NCBI GenBank assembly: GCA_012511245.1
Contig: JAAZGM010000072.1
Span: 1 to 11,633 of the forward strand
Direction of reading: 5' to 3'
From: Methanomicrobiales archaeon
GTDB taxonomy: Archaea > Halobacteriota > Methanomicrobia > Methanomicrobiales > Methanoculleaceae
DNA length: 11,633 nt
Numbering within the stretch: position 1 is the first letter of the stretch; each line of letters begins with the position of its first letter. Position numbers and translations under genes: made by a program. Below are positions 5,079 through 11,184 of the stretch, one piece after another. Below the pieces are notes generated by a model. The model was not told where the DNA came from, did no database searches, and saw only the letters and a list, made by a program, of their open reading frames with translations.

Positions 5079-5083
5079 TTTTT
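5079..5083 (+). terminator. T-run terminator after the acetyltransferase
   Basis: Five T residues in a pyrimidine-rich CCCCTCTTTTTG context 17 nt after the stop match archaeal T-rich termination signals. It separates the acetyltransferase from the Hsp20 promoter. Confidence 0.45.
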
Positions 5084-5090
5084 GCCCTGC

Positions 5091-5148
5091 ACAGGAACCT
5101 ATATATCCTGTTCGTACCCTGTGTGCCTGCCGAGACCGGCAGGAAGTG
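5091..5148 (+). promoter_or_regulatory. Hsp20 promoter, operator-like repeats and SD hairpin
   Basis: The TATA box CTATATATC (5099-5107) is bracketed by the inverted repeat ACAGGA (5091-5096) / TCCTGT (5106-5111). About 25 bp downstream, at the expected transcription start, CCTGCCG-agac-CGGCAGG (5126-5143) forms a 7-bp GC hairpin whose 3' arm includes the first bases of the SD AGGAAGTG (5141-5148). Archaeal heat-shock genes are often repressed by Phr-type proteins binding dyads at TATA and start site, so this arrangement is suggestive. Partial SD sequestration by the hairpin is a second possibility. Confidence 0.6.
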
Positions 5149-5154
5149 GAAACC

Positions 5155-5859
5155 ATGGCATGGAGAAGATCGTCGCGAGAGATCTGGGACGAATTCGACC
5201 GAATGATGAGCGATATGCAGAGGCAGTTTTCCGAGGCGGTGCAGCGGCTCCCCGGGACTGCACAACAGTCGCCCGTTCCCGAAACGGTGATCGATGTCCT
5301 TGAACACGATACAGCCGTCGTGGTCATCGCCGATCTCCCCGGCGTCGAGAGAGAGGGTATATCCATCCGGCTCCTCGACCCGAGGACGCTCAGGATCACC
5401 GCCCGGAGGGAGGATGTCCACGAAGAGCAGGAGATGGGATATCATGTACAGGAACGGCGGTTCGGCGCGATCTCCCGGACCGTCACCCTCCCCGCAGACG
5501 TCAGGGGCGAAGAGGCGATCGCCACGTTCAAGAACGGCGTCCTCGAGGTTCAGCTGAAGAAGGTCGCCGCGACCCACGGCAAGGTGATCGCGATAGGTGC
5601 GGCGGCCGAGCAATCCGTCGCAGAAGCGCGCCGGGAGCAGATCGAGGAGGAGTACCGGGAGGATAAAGAGAAGGTGAAGCCGTCCGGGTACTTAAGCCCC
5701 CGCGACATCATGGAAGCAGAGCAGAAGGTCCAGATTGAGGATACGGGGAGCCACGAAGAGCAGGAGATGGCCGCGAAACTCCGCAGGCAGAAGGAGCAGA
5801 TGTACGAAGAAGGGAAGAAGAGGCTGGCTGAACAGGAGGCAGAGAACCCCTCGAGATGA
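5155..5859 (+). CDS. Hsp20/alpha-crystallin small heat-shock protein with long C-terminal tail
   Basis: Small heat-shock proteins are ATP-independent holdases that form oligomers and keep unfolding proteins soluble. The N-terminus has an amphipathic helix (SREIWDEFDRMMSDMQRQF). The alpha-crystallin domain spans about residues 43-137: VIDVLEHDTAVVVIADLPGV early, then RRFGAISRTVTLP and FKNGVLEVQL (125-134). An IAI at 145-147 fits the C-terminal IxI motif that docks on a neighbouring domain. Most archaeal Hsp20s end about here (140-160 aa), but this protein runs on to 234 with a charged, helix-prone tail containing REQIEEEYREDKEKV and AAKLRRQKEQMYEEGKKRL. ATG 5155 was chosen because AGGAAGTG lies just ahead; GTG 5146 is an alternative. 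It converges on the UDG-fold gene, with 12 nt between stops. Confidence 0.93.
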   Translation: MAWRRSSREIWDEFDRMMSDMQRQFSEAVQRLPGTAQQSPVPETVIDVLEHDTAVVVIADLPGVEREGISIRLLDPRTLRITARREDVHEEQEMGYHVQERRFGAISRTVTLPADVRGEEAIATFKNGVLEVQLKKVAATHGKVIAIGAAAEQSVAEARREQIEEEYREDKEKVKPSGYLSPRDIMEAEQKVQIEDTGSHEEQEMAAKLRRQKEQMYEEGKKRLAEQEAENPSR

Positions 5860-5871
5860 GGGGGCGCCCCA

Positions 5872-6600
5872 TCACCCCGTGCTATCCCGGAGAAGCGCGA
5901 ACCCCGCCTGGATCCGGTCCAGGTACCGCCGGTTGCGCCCGCCCGGGTAGGGGAGGCAGAGGAGTCCGCACTCCTCAAATATCGCCTCCGTGGATAGCCC
6001 GGTGATCCGTCCCGCGCCGGAGAGGGCGCTCGCGTAGGGCTCGATACACCCGAGGCCGGAAAGCGCCGTATTGCCGAGGGCGACGACGCACTCCGGGGCG
6101 AGGGCGGCGATATCGGGCGCAAGGGTCTCCCGTGCGCTCATACGGACGAGATCGGCCGGGATGGTTGGTCTGCGGTTCTTCCGAAAGACGCATCGTACCG
6201 TATCGACGAGGTAGAACCCCGCCCCGGTGAAGAGATCGAGGTTCTCCCGGCGCGACCCGCCGTCGAGTCCGAGCAGCACAAAGAGGTTCTCAGCAAACGT
6301 GCGGGAGAGGGGCGCGGCGCCGGGGCGGCTCGGCGCATCGTAGCGGTCGTTCCAGAAGTAGGGGTAGCCCGGGCTCCGGCAATCGGCCGGTTCCGCGATC
6401 TCGCGCCGCCCGGCTGCCCAGGGCGGGGACTCGGCGACGAAGAGCACTTTTACGCGCCGGGGCAACCGGGATGCGGCATCGCAGGCGTCGTGGGGGAGGA
6501 GATCGGGCAGGAGGATACCGCTGAGGTCGGGACGGGCGGCGGCGTAGCGGTGGTAGATCCCCCGCATCGTTACAGCGTCAGGCGGCGGTCGAAGAGGCAT
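5872..6600 (-). CDS. Uracil-DNA glycosylase-superfamily protein
   Basis: The 242-residue product has the layout of the UDG fold: a first strand and active-site-like loop VKVLFVAESPPW (residues 50-61), a YFWNDRYD segment (81-88), FTGAGFYLVDTVRC (124-137), the strand CVVALGNTALSGLG (171-184) and a late LPYPGGRNRRY (216-226) where the HPS-type loop lies in true glycosylases. The usual GExPG motif is replaced by AESPP, and no four-cysteine Fe-S set typical of family 4 UDGs is evident, so this is a divergent branch and uracil excision is not assured. Start 6600 suits a leaderless transcript from a TATA-like GGCATATC about 30 bp upstream; ATG 6567 is an alternative. It is divergent from the DEAD-box helicase, sharing 93 bp. 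Confidence 0.75.
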   Translation of the reverse strand: MPLRPPPDAVTMRGIYHRYAAARPDLSGILLPDLLPHDACDAASRLPRRVKVLFVAESPPWAAGRREIAEPADCRSPGYPYFWNDRYDAPSRPGAAPLSRTFAENLFVLLGLDGGSRRENLDLFTGAGFYLVDTVRCVFRKNRRPTIPADLVRMSARETLAPDIAALAPECVVALGNTALSGLGCIEPYASALSGAGRITGLSTEAIFEECGLLCLPYPGGRNRRYLDRIQAGFALLRDSTG

Positions 6601-6657
6601 ACCGGTACATTTGCTCCCTCCGGGAAGATATGCCCGTCCCACCGGCGGCAGGATGCG

Positions 6658-6666
6658 ACATATAAA
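6658..6666 (+). promoter_or_regulatory. TATA box of the DEAD-box helicase gene
   Basis: ACATATAAA is centred about 33 bp ahead of the ATG at 6694, which predicts an almost leaderless mRNA with a leader under 10 nt. No SD occurs in the intervening AGGTCACAAAACCAAGAAGT stretch other than weak purine runs. The A-rich leader is typical of a weakly structured start. Confidence 0.6.
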
Positions 6667-6693
6667 GAGGTCACAAAACCAAGAAGTAAGAGA

Positions 6694-8277
6694 ATGGAAA
6701 AGAATATCACCTTCCAGGAACTCAATATCTCGCCAAAGACGCTCCGTGCAATAGAAGATATGGGTTTTGAGGAGCCCACGCCCATCCAGGTCAGCACCAT
6801 ACCCGCGATCCTCGACGGGCGCGACGTCACCGGCCAGGCACAGACCGGGACAGGAAAGACGGCGGCGTTCGGCGTTCCCGCGATCGAGCACGTCGACCCT
6901 GACAACCGGGAGACGCAGGTCCTCGTCCTCTCTCCCACCCGGGAACTTGCCATCCAGACCGCCGAAGAGTTCGTCCGCCTTGCAAAACACCACCGGGGTA
7001 TCAACATCCTCCCGATCTACGGCGGCCAGCCGATCGACCGGCAGTTCCGGGCGCTGGAGCGCGGCGTCCAGGTCGTCGTCGGGACGCCCGGCCGGGTGCT
7101 CGACCACCTCGACCGCGGGACACTCTCGTTTGACGGTGTGAGGCTCGTCGTCCTCGATGAGGCCGACCAGATGCTCGATATGGGATTCCGGGAAGACATC
7201 GAGAAGATCCTCGATGAGACCCCGGAGAACCGCCAGACCGTCCTCTTCTCGGCCACCCTCCCAAAACCCATCCTCGAGATCTCAAAGAAGTTCCAGAAGG
7301 ATCCCGAGTTCATATCGGTCGCGCGCCGGGAGGTGACCGTCCCGCAGATCGAGCAGCTCTACCTTGAGGTGCGGAGCCGCGACAAACTCGAGATCCTCAC
7401 CCGGCTGCTCGACATGTACGATCCCGACCTGACCCTTGTCTTCTCAAACACCAAACAGGGTGTCGACGACCTGACGACCCACCTCCAGGCCCGCGGCTAC
7501 TTTGCCGAGGGGCTCCATGGGGATATGAAGCAGACCCTGCGCGACCGGGTGATGGCGAAGTTCCGGGCCGGGTCGATCGATGTCCTGGTTGCAACAGACG
7601 TCGCCGCACGGGGCATCGACGTCGAGGACGTCGATCTGGTCATCAACTACGACGTCCCGCAGGACATCGAGTACTACATCCACCGCATCGGCAGGACGGC
7701 ACGGGCAGGACGCACCGGCCGGGCGGTCACGTTCGTCGGCCCAAAAGAGTACTTCAAGCTCCGGACGATCCAGAACTACACAAAGATCCGGATCGCCCGG
7801 ATCCCGCTCCCGACGCAGGGAGACGTCGAGGAGAGCCGGACCCGGAAACTGATCGAACGGGTGCATCAGACGATCGATGACGGTGATCTCGGCAAATACG
7901 TGAATATCATCGAGCGGATCGTCGCCGGTGACTACACCTCGCTCGAGGTCGCCGCCGCTCTCTTGAAACTGGAACTCGGCGGGGCCGGCCAGGGCCAGCC
8001 GCAGGATATCAGGCCGGTCCGGGGGCTTGCCCTCCTCCGGATCCCGGTCGGGCGGGAGCACCAGATCCGGCCGAAAGATATCGTCGGGGCGCTCGCGGGC
8101 GAGACCGGGATCCCCGGCAGCGCCATCGGTGCGATCAACATCTACGACACCTACTCCACCGTCGATGTGCCTTCTGATGCCGCCGAACAGGTCATCGAGG
8201 GGATGAAAGGAAAGACGATCGCGCGGGTCAGGCTGGTCCGGCCGATCGAGATCATCGGTGGGGCCGGCGGAGAGTAA
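6694..8277 (+). CDS. DEAD-box ATP-dependent RNA helicase with DbpA-type RNA-binding domain
   Basis: This enzyme unwinds short RNA duplexes using ATP and probably acts in ribosome assembly, RNA turnover or cold adaptation (DeaD/CsdA-like). All motifs are present in the 527 residues: Q motif around F8 and PTPIQ (28-32), motif I AQTGTGKT (49-56), PTREL (81-85), GG (110-111), TPGR (131-134), DEAD (155-158), SAT (186-188), ATDVAARGID (300-309) and HRIGRTAR (330-337). After a helical linker (about 375-430), residues about 443-520 (RGLALLRIPVGREHQIRPKD onward, with GAINIYDTYSTVDVP) form a DbpA-type RNA-binding domain. The start at 6694 gives the family-typical beginning NITFQELNIS; upstream codons to 6490 are overlap with the divergent gene. 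A T7 run follows the stop. Confidence 0.96.
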   Translation: MEKNITFQELNISPKTLRAIEDMGFEEPTPIQVSTIPAILDGRDVTGQAQTGTGKTAAFGVPAIEHVDPDNRETQVLVLSPTRELAIQTAEEFVRLAKHHRGINILPIYGGQPIDRQFRALERGVQVVVGTPGRVLDHLDRGTLSFDGVRLVVLDEADQMLDMGFREDIEKILDETPENRQTVLFSATLPKPILEISKKFQKDPEFISVARREVTVPQIEQLYLEVRSRDKLEILTRLLDMYDPDLTLVFSNTKQGVDDLTTHLQARGYFAEGLHGDMKQTLRDRVMAKFRAGSIDVLVATDVAARGIDVEDVDLVINYDVPQDIEYYIHRIGRTARAGRTGRAVTFVGPKEYFKLRTIQNYTKIRIARIPLPTQGDVEESRTRKLIERVHQTIDDGDLGKYVNIIERIVAGDYTSLEVAAALLKLELGGAGQGQPQDIRPVRGLALLRIPVGREHQIRPKDIVGALAGETGIPGSAIGAINIYDTYSTVDVPSDAAEQVIEGMKGKTIARVRLVRPIEIIGGAGGE

Positions 8278-8306
8278 GCGGGGGCGTGCGGAACCGCCGC
8301 CACATC

Positions 8307-8313
8307 TTTTTTT
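8307..8313 (+). terminator. T-run terminator of the helicase gene
   Basis: Seven consecutive T residues occur 30 nt after the helicase stop, in CACATCTTTTTTTCG. Archaeal RNA polymerase terminates at such runs without needing a hairpin. Confidence 0.6.
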
Positions 8314-8450
8314 CGTATCTGTTCTGACCTCACTGGAAAGGCTGGAGCAGAGAACAGTCATCGATCCGGAACGTTTTTCCCGGAGCCGGGGCATCATCCG
8401 GCATGAACCAACGGGATCACCATACGGCAGTCCGGTGGCGCAGGGGGATT

Positions 8451-8493
8451 CTCCAGGGTAGCGGCATCATACCGGGTGGAGGAAAAATATATA
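8451..8493 (+). promoter_or_regulatory. Inverted repeat and TATA-like box in the gap
   Basis: CTCCA-g-GGTA (8451-8460) faces TACC-ggg-TGGAG (8470-8481) across nine bases, and directly after it comes AAAAATATATATGG containing a TATA-like element (8485-8493). The pair resembles an operator plus core promoter firing rightward, with initiation expected near 8515-8520. No long ORF follows. Confidence 0.4.
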
Positions 8494-8681
8494 TGGATCC
8501 GCGTGGATCCCATCCCGGGGGTGGTGGCACCAATCGGTACGGTACAATCTCTTATCTTCCGGAGTCTCATCGCCATCAAAATGGGAATTATCTACCCTAA
8601 GACCCGTATATCCATAATGACATAGAATAGTATGCTGCAAACTCCTGCCCGGATTCGGCCGGTTATATCTGCCCTGCATCC

Positions 8682-8714
8682 GGCGTGAGTCGGAACAACC
8701 CGGTCTGACTCGCC
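8682..8714 (+). ncRNA. Bulged 11-bp stem-loop
   Basis: GAGTCGGA (8687-8694) pairs with TCTGACTC (8704-8711) with one G-U pair, over the loop ACAACCCGG. After a 2-nt bulge GGC (8682-8684) pairs with GCC (8712-8714). It is one of two stable stems in this otherwise empty gap and is listed as part of a possible small RNA. Direct evidence of transcription is lacking. Confidence 0.35.
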
Positions 8715-8767
8715 CTTTCCCGGAAAAAGCCGGATCCCCGAAAAGGCTCCACATGAATCTGCCATAT

Positions 8768-8803
8768 GGGCGCAGCCGTGAGACCGCTTCAACGGCTGCG
8801 CCC
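8768..8803. repeat. Perfect 12-bp GC-rich hairpin
   Basis: GGGCGCAGCCGT (8768-8779) and ACGGCTGCGCCC (8792-8803) are exactly complementary across a 12-nt loop. The stem is the strongest in the window. It lies 40 nt beyond the stop of the leftward trehalose synthase gene and about 30 nt ahead of a rightward T5 run. It may end the trehalose synthase mRNA, end a rightward small RNA, or protect a 3' end. No T-run follows on the minus strand. Confidence 0.6.
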
Positions 8804-8842
8804 GACTATAGGTGTATCCGGGTTGAAAACTCGTTTTTCCAG

Positions 8843-10102
8843 TCAGGTGTTCTGAACACCGAGTTCCGCGCTTAACATATCCAGGTAGTCGGAGAGGAGC
8901 CGGGTGATCAGGAAGTTCTTCCTGACGTGCTCCTTTCCTGCCCGGCCGAGCCGTTCCCCGAGTTCGGGGTTCTCGAGGACCTGCCGGACCCTCCAGGCAA
9001 ACCCGTCGGTATCGGTCGGGTCGAGGAGGAACCCGGTCTCGCCGTCCTCGATCTGGAGTGGTATGCCCCCAACCCGGGACGCGATGACCGGCCGCCCCTT
9101 CCAGAGCCCCTCGGTGACGGTCAGGCCGAACCCTTCGCGGAGCGACTTCTGGAGGATGACGCATGAGACCCGCTGCAGGGCGTTGACCAGGAGGTGGTCT
9201 TCGGCGGTGATCAGGATGATGTCGCCGCTCTCGATGTACTCCCGGGCCTTCTCCTCGACGCTCCGGTAGATCTCCCGGCCCTCGGGGTCGTCGGGGGCCA
9301 TGCTCCCGCAGAGGATCAGCCGGCAGTCGACGTGTTCGCGCACCTTGAGGAAGACATCGACGACGCCTTCGGGATCCTTCCACTTGTCGAACCGCGATAT
9401 CTGGGTGATCAGGGGTTTGTCCGTCGGGACGTTGTACTTCTCAAGGAGGCCTGCGATCTCCGCATCGGTGAGGTCACGGTTCTTCTCCGAGAGGGGATCG
9501 ATCGCCGGACGGCATATCCACTGCTCCATCGGCATCCCGCGGCGCCGGTACTCATCGTGTGATATGACCATCCGGTCGTAGCCGAGGACGAAGTCCTTGA
9601 GGAATTCCCAGAGGGCGGGGTCGGGTTTCGAGAGGTCGACGTGGCACCGCCAGACCCAGGGCTGGGCCTTTTTGTAGTACCGGATCAGGGGCAGGGGCTG
9701 CGGGTCGTGGATGACCACGAGGTCGTGGTCGATCGTCATCTGTCCGGAGAAGCACTCGTTTGTCTTGAGGTAGAGCCCCTTCTCGTCGTCCGAGAATGAT
9801 ATCGCCTGACCCTGGAGGGCGTTGTGGAAGTTCTTCGTGATCGTGAAGAAGTCGCCCTCGCCGGTAAGGATATTCCACTCTGTCCGGATCCCGACGTCGT
9901 TCATGAGCGGGACGAGCGAGAGGATCATCTCCGCAACGCCTCCGCTCTGGTAGGTCGAGTTCACGTGAAGAACTCGCTTCCCCCTGAGGGCCGCTGCCTT
10001 CCGGTATATCCCGGAGATGACGTCATCGCCGACGATAGGCCGGTGGTCCTCGAGCGTCCGGCCGTTATCGCAGATACAGGTTATTCCATCCATATAAGCC
10101 AT
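8843..10102 (-). CDS. treT: Trehalose glycosyltransferring synthase (GT4 family)
   Basis: TreT joins glucose from an NDP-glucose donor (ADP- or UDP-glucose) to free glucose to give trehalose, a compatible solute, in one reversible cytoplasmic step. The 419 residues match the TreT subgroup of GT-B glycosyltransferases. HVNSTYQSGGVAEMILSLVP (47-66) is the N-domain glycine-rich loop, FFTITKNFHNALQG (85-98) is a TreT-typical stretch, VVIHDPQPLPLI (129-140) precedes the inter-domain region, ISRFDKWKDP (235-244) opens the nucleotide-sugar domain, and EGFGLTVTE (323-331) is the E-x7-E motif of GT4 enzymes. ATG 10102 was chosen because GGGGGAG lies 8 nt upstream; GTG 10117 would remove that SD. The gene stands alone. 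The donor and the exact product (trehalose against another alpha-glucoside) are family inference. Confidence 0.88.
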   Translation of the reverse strand: MAYMDGITCICDNGRTLEDHRPIVGDDVISGIYRKAAALRGKRVLHVNSTYQSGGVAEMILSLVPLMNDVGIRTEWNILTGEGDFFTITKNFHNALQGQAISFSDDEKGLYLKTNECFSGQMTIDHDLVVIHDPQPLPLIRYYKKAQPWVWRCHVDLSKPDPALWEFLKDFVLGYDRMVISHDEYRRRGMPMEQWICRPAIDPLSEKNRDLTDAEIAGLLEKYNVPTDKPLITQISRFDKWKDPEGVVDVFLKVREHVDCRLILCGSMAPDDPEGREIYRSVEEKAREYIESGDIILITAEDHLLVNALQRVSCVILQKSLREGFGLTVTEGLWKGRPVIASRVGGIPLQIEDGETGFLLDPTDTDGFAWRVRQVLENPELGERLGRAGKEHVRKNFLITRLLSDYLDMLSAELGVQNT

Positions 10103-10143
10103 CAAAATCTCCCCCACAAAGATAGTCCAGAGACTTACTGCAC

Positions 10144-10186
10144 AGTATATTTATATCGACAAATATATAAATATATGTTTATAAAA
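10144..10186 (-). promoter_or_regulatory. AT-rich promoter of the trehalose synthase gene with 11-bp inverted repeat
   Basis: This run contains several TATA-like elements. TATATTTATAT (10146-10156) and ATATAAATATA (10165-10175) form an exact 11-bp inverted repeat spaced by 8 bp. Initiation about 25 bp beyond the proximal element (near 10125) would give a leader of about 23 nt carrying the GGGGGAG SD. The repeat may be an operator or simply two stacked TATA boxes, since AT-only sequence is prone to chance symmetry. Confidence 0.55.
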
Positions 10187-10414
10187 ACCGTTCCTCTGCC
10201 GCAAGATCCTGCCTCCAATGCAGTTTTTACCGCTCCGGTATGGTTTTACGTGGTGCTGGATGAAGATAGCAGAGCAAAAAAGATTAATAAAATGACGTGA
10301 TTTGGGGCTCGGAGGTGACGCGGATCCGGAGGGCGGAGGGACCGGGAGAGGTGGCGCGCCGATAGAGCTGGAGAAGAAACGCCCATATAGGGTGAATCCA
10401 AACTCTTATCCGGC
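10187..10414. other. Rest of the divergent gap between trehalose synthase and FkbM genes
   Basis: No gene is supported. It contains a T5 run (10221-10225), an A-rich patch near 10276-10295, a purine-rich GGAGGTGA with only a 17-codon frame after it (about 10314-10370), and CCCATATAGGG (10383-10393). The last, about 27 bp ahead of the ATG at 10415, is the likely TATA box of the methyltransferase gene and predicts a leaderless mRNA. Confidence 0.45.
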
Positions 10415-11038
10415 ATGATGCATCGAGAACACGCCGGAGAGACGTCTTTCCTCACTACCTTCGATGGCGTAACCTTCCGGAAGATGCCGCACGGGGCCGA
10501 TGCCGTCTACATCGTCGGCGAATACCACTTTGACGATATCCAGCCCGATGACGTCGTCATCGATATCGGTGCCAACGTGGGCGCCTTCTGCATACGGGCC
10601 ACCCGCCGCTCGGGGCATGTGCTCGCCGTCGAACCCATCCTCACAGAGGCGCTCAGGGAGAACGTCGAGCGAAACGGTGGAGGCGTCACCGTGGTGGATG
10701 GGGCGCTCGGCACGGGGGAGCGTGCCCGGATAACCTGGGGGGAGAAGACGCTCACCGTTCCGACCTGCACCCTCGGCGAGTTTGCCGGCATGGCCGGGGG
10801 ATGCGACTTCTTGAAGTGCGACTGCGAGGGGGCGGAATGGTTCATCCGGCCGCATGACCTCGATCGGGTGCGCCGGATCGAGATGGAGATCCACATGCCC
10901 CCGATCGGGGGGCCGGTGAACCGGAGGCTCCTCGACTACATCGGGGAGCACTACGATTTTGAGATAGAGCGGACACCCGGCTACGACGTGAAGGGCGTGA
11001 TGGGGGTCATGCATGCCGTCCGGAAGAACAGCAGGTGA
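10415..11038 (+). CDS. FkbM-family SAM-dependent methyltransferase
   Basis: FkbM-type enzymes transfer a methyl group from S-adenosylmethionine, usually to hydroxyl groups of sugars or secondary metabolites. The Rossmann SAM site is clear: VVIDIGANVGAFCIRA (residues 47-62, motif I), VLAVEPILTEALRENVERNG (69-88, acidic residue of motif II at E73) and the family hallmark FLKCDCEGAEW (132-142), followed by RIEMEIHMPP. Length (207) is at the lower end of the family, with only a short N-terminal region. ATG 10415 and ATG 10418 are adjacent; no SD is seen, and the TATA-like CATATAG about 27 bp upstream fits leaderless translation. The acceptor is unknown; no glycosylation cluster surrounds it. Confidence 0.88.
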   Translation: MMHREHAGETSFLTTFDGVTFRKMPHGADAVYIVGEYHFDDIQPDDVVIDIGANVGAFCIRATRRSGHVLAVEPILTEALRENVERNGGGVTVVDGALGTGERARITWGEKTLTVPTCTLGEFAGMAGGCDFLKCDCEGAEWFIRPHDLDRVRRIEMEIHMPPIGGPVNRRLLDYIGEHYDFEIERTPGYDVKGVMGVMHAVRKNSR

Positions 11039-11142
11039 GGATCCGGCGCCCGTCGCGGGATGGGACGGTTCAGGGAATCCCGGTATGGATACAAAAGGCG
11101 GACGCTTCCCCGGGATCCGGCCGATCGCGGCTCACCGGCATG

Positions 11143-11177
11143 CATAAATAGGAACCTGCACCACCGCCCCGGTGGTG
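11143..11177 (+). promoter_or_regulatory. FKBP promoter with start-site dyad
   Basis: CATAAATA (11143-11150) is the TATA box about 38 bp ahead of ATG 11185. CACCACC-gcccc-GGTGGTG (11159-11165 and 11171-11177) is a perfect 7-bp inverted repeat at the predicted transcription start and could be a repressor site or a short leader hairpin. GGTGGTGATG may also act as a weak SD. Confidence 0.5.
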
Positions 11178-11184
11178 ATGCAGT

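Larger units (their letters stand above)
8278..8842. other. 565-nt gap with structured elements, candidate small RNA locus
   Basis: No convincing protein gene is seen. The gap holds a T7 terminator (8307-8313), an interrupted inverted repeat (8451-8481), a TATA-like run (8485-8493), tandem TGGATCC copies (8494-8500 and 8504-8510), a bulged stem-loop (8682-8714), a 12-bp GC hairpin (8768-8803) and a T5 run (8834-8838). A rightward RNA of roughly 320 nt from about 8517 to 8838 would fit these signals, but it could instead be untranslated regulatory DNA. Confidence 0.45.

Noticed and set aside
4432..5092. Two long minus-strand ORFs (162 and 217 aa)
   Set aside because: They are high-GC antisense shadows of the GNAT acetyltransferase gene, which carries clear motifs.
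7444..8397. Minus-strand ORF of 317 aa
   Set aside because: It is antisense to the helicase C-terminal half and rich in D, R and P repeats typical of reverse-frame reading of high-GC genes.
8494..8510. Tandem TGGATCC copies as a repeat array or CRISPR-like unit
   Set aside because: Only two 7-bp copies exist with a 10-bp period and no spacers; this is insufficient for any repeat system.
8494..8601. 35-codon plus-strand ORF starting at the TATA-adjacent ATG in the gap
   Set aside because: It would start inside the core promoter, has no SD, and its glycine/histidine-rich product is not convincing.
8592..9383. Minus-strand ORF of 263 aa
   Set aside because: It overlaps the trehalose synthase gene in another frame; the arginine-rich RRRRR-type composition marks a shadow.
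10314..10370. GGAGGTGA followed by a short frame as a leader peptide gene
   Set aside because: The frame is only about 17 codons from a GTG within the SD itself and ends before the methyltransferase promoter; purine-rich composition explains the match.
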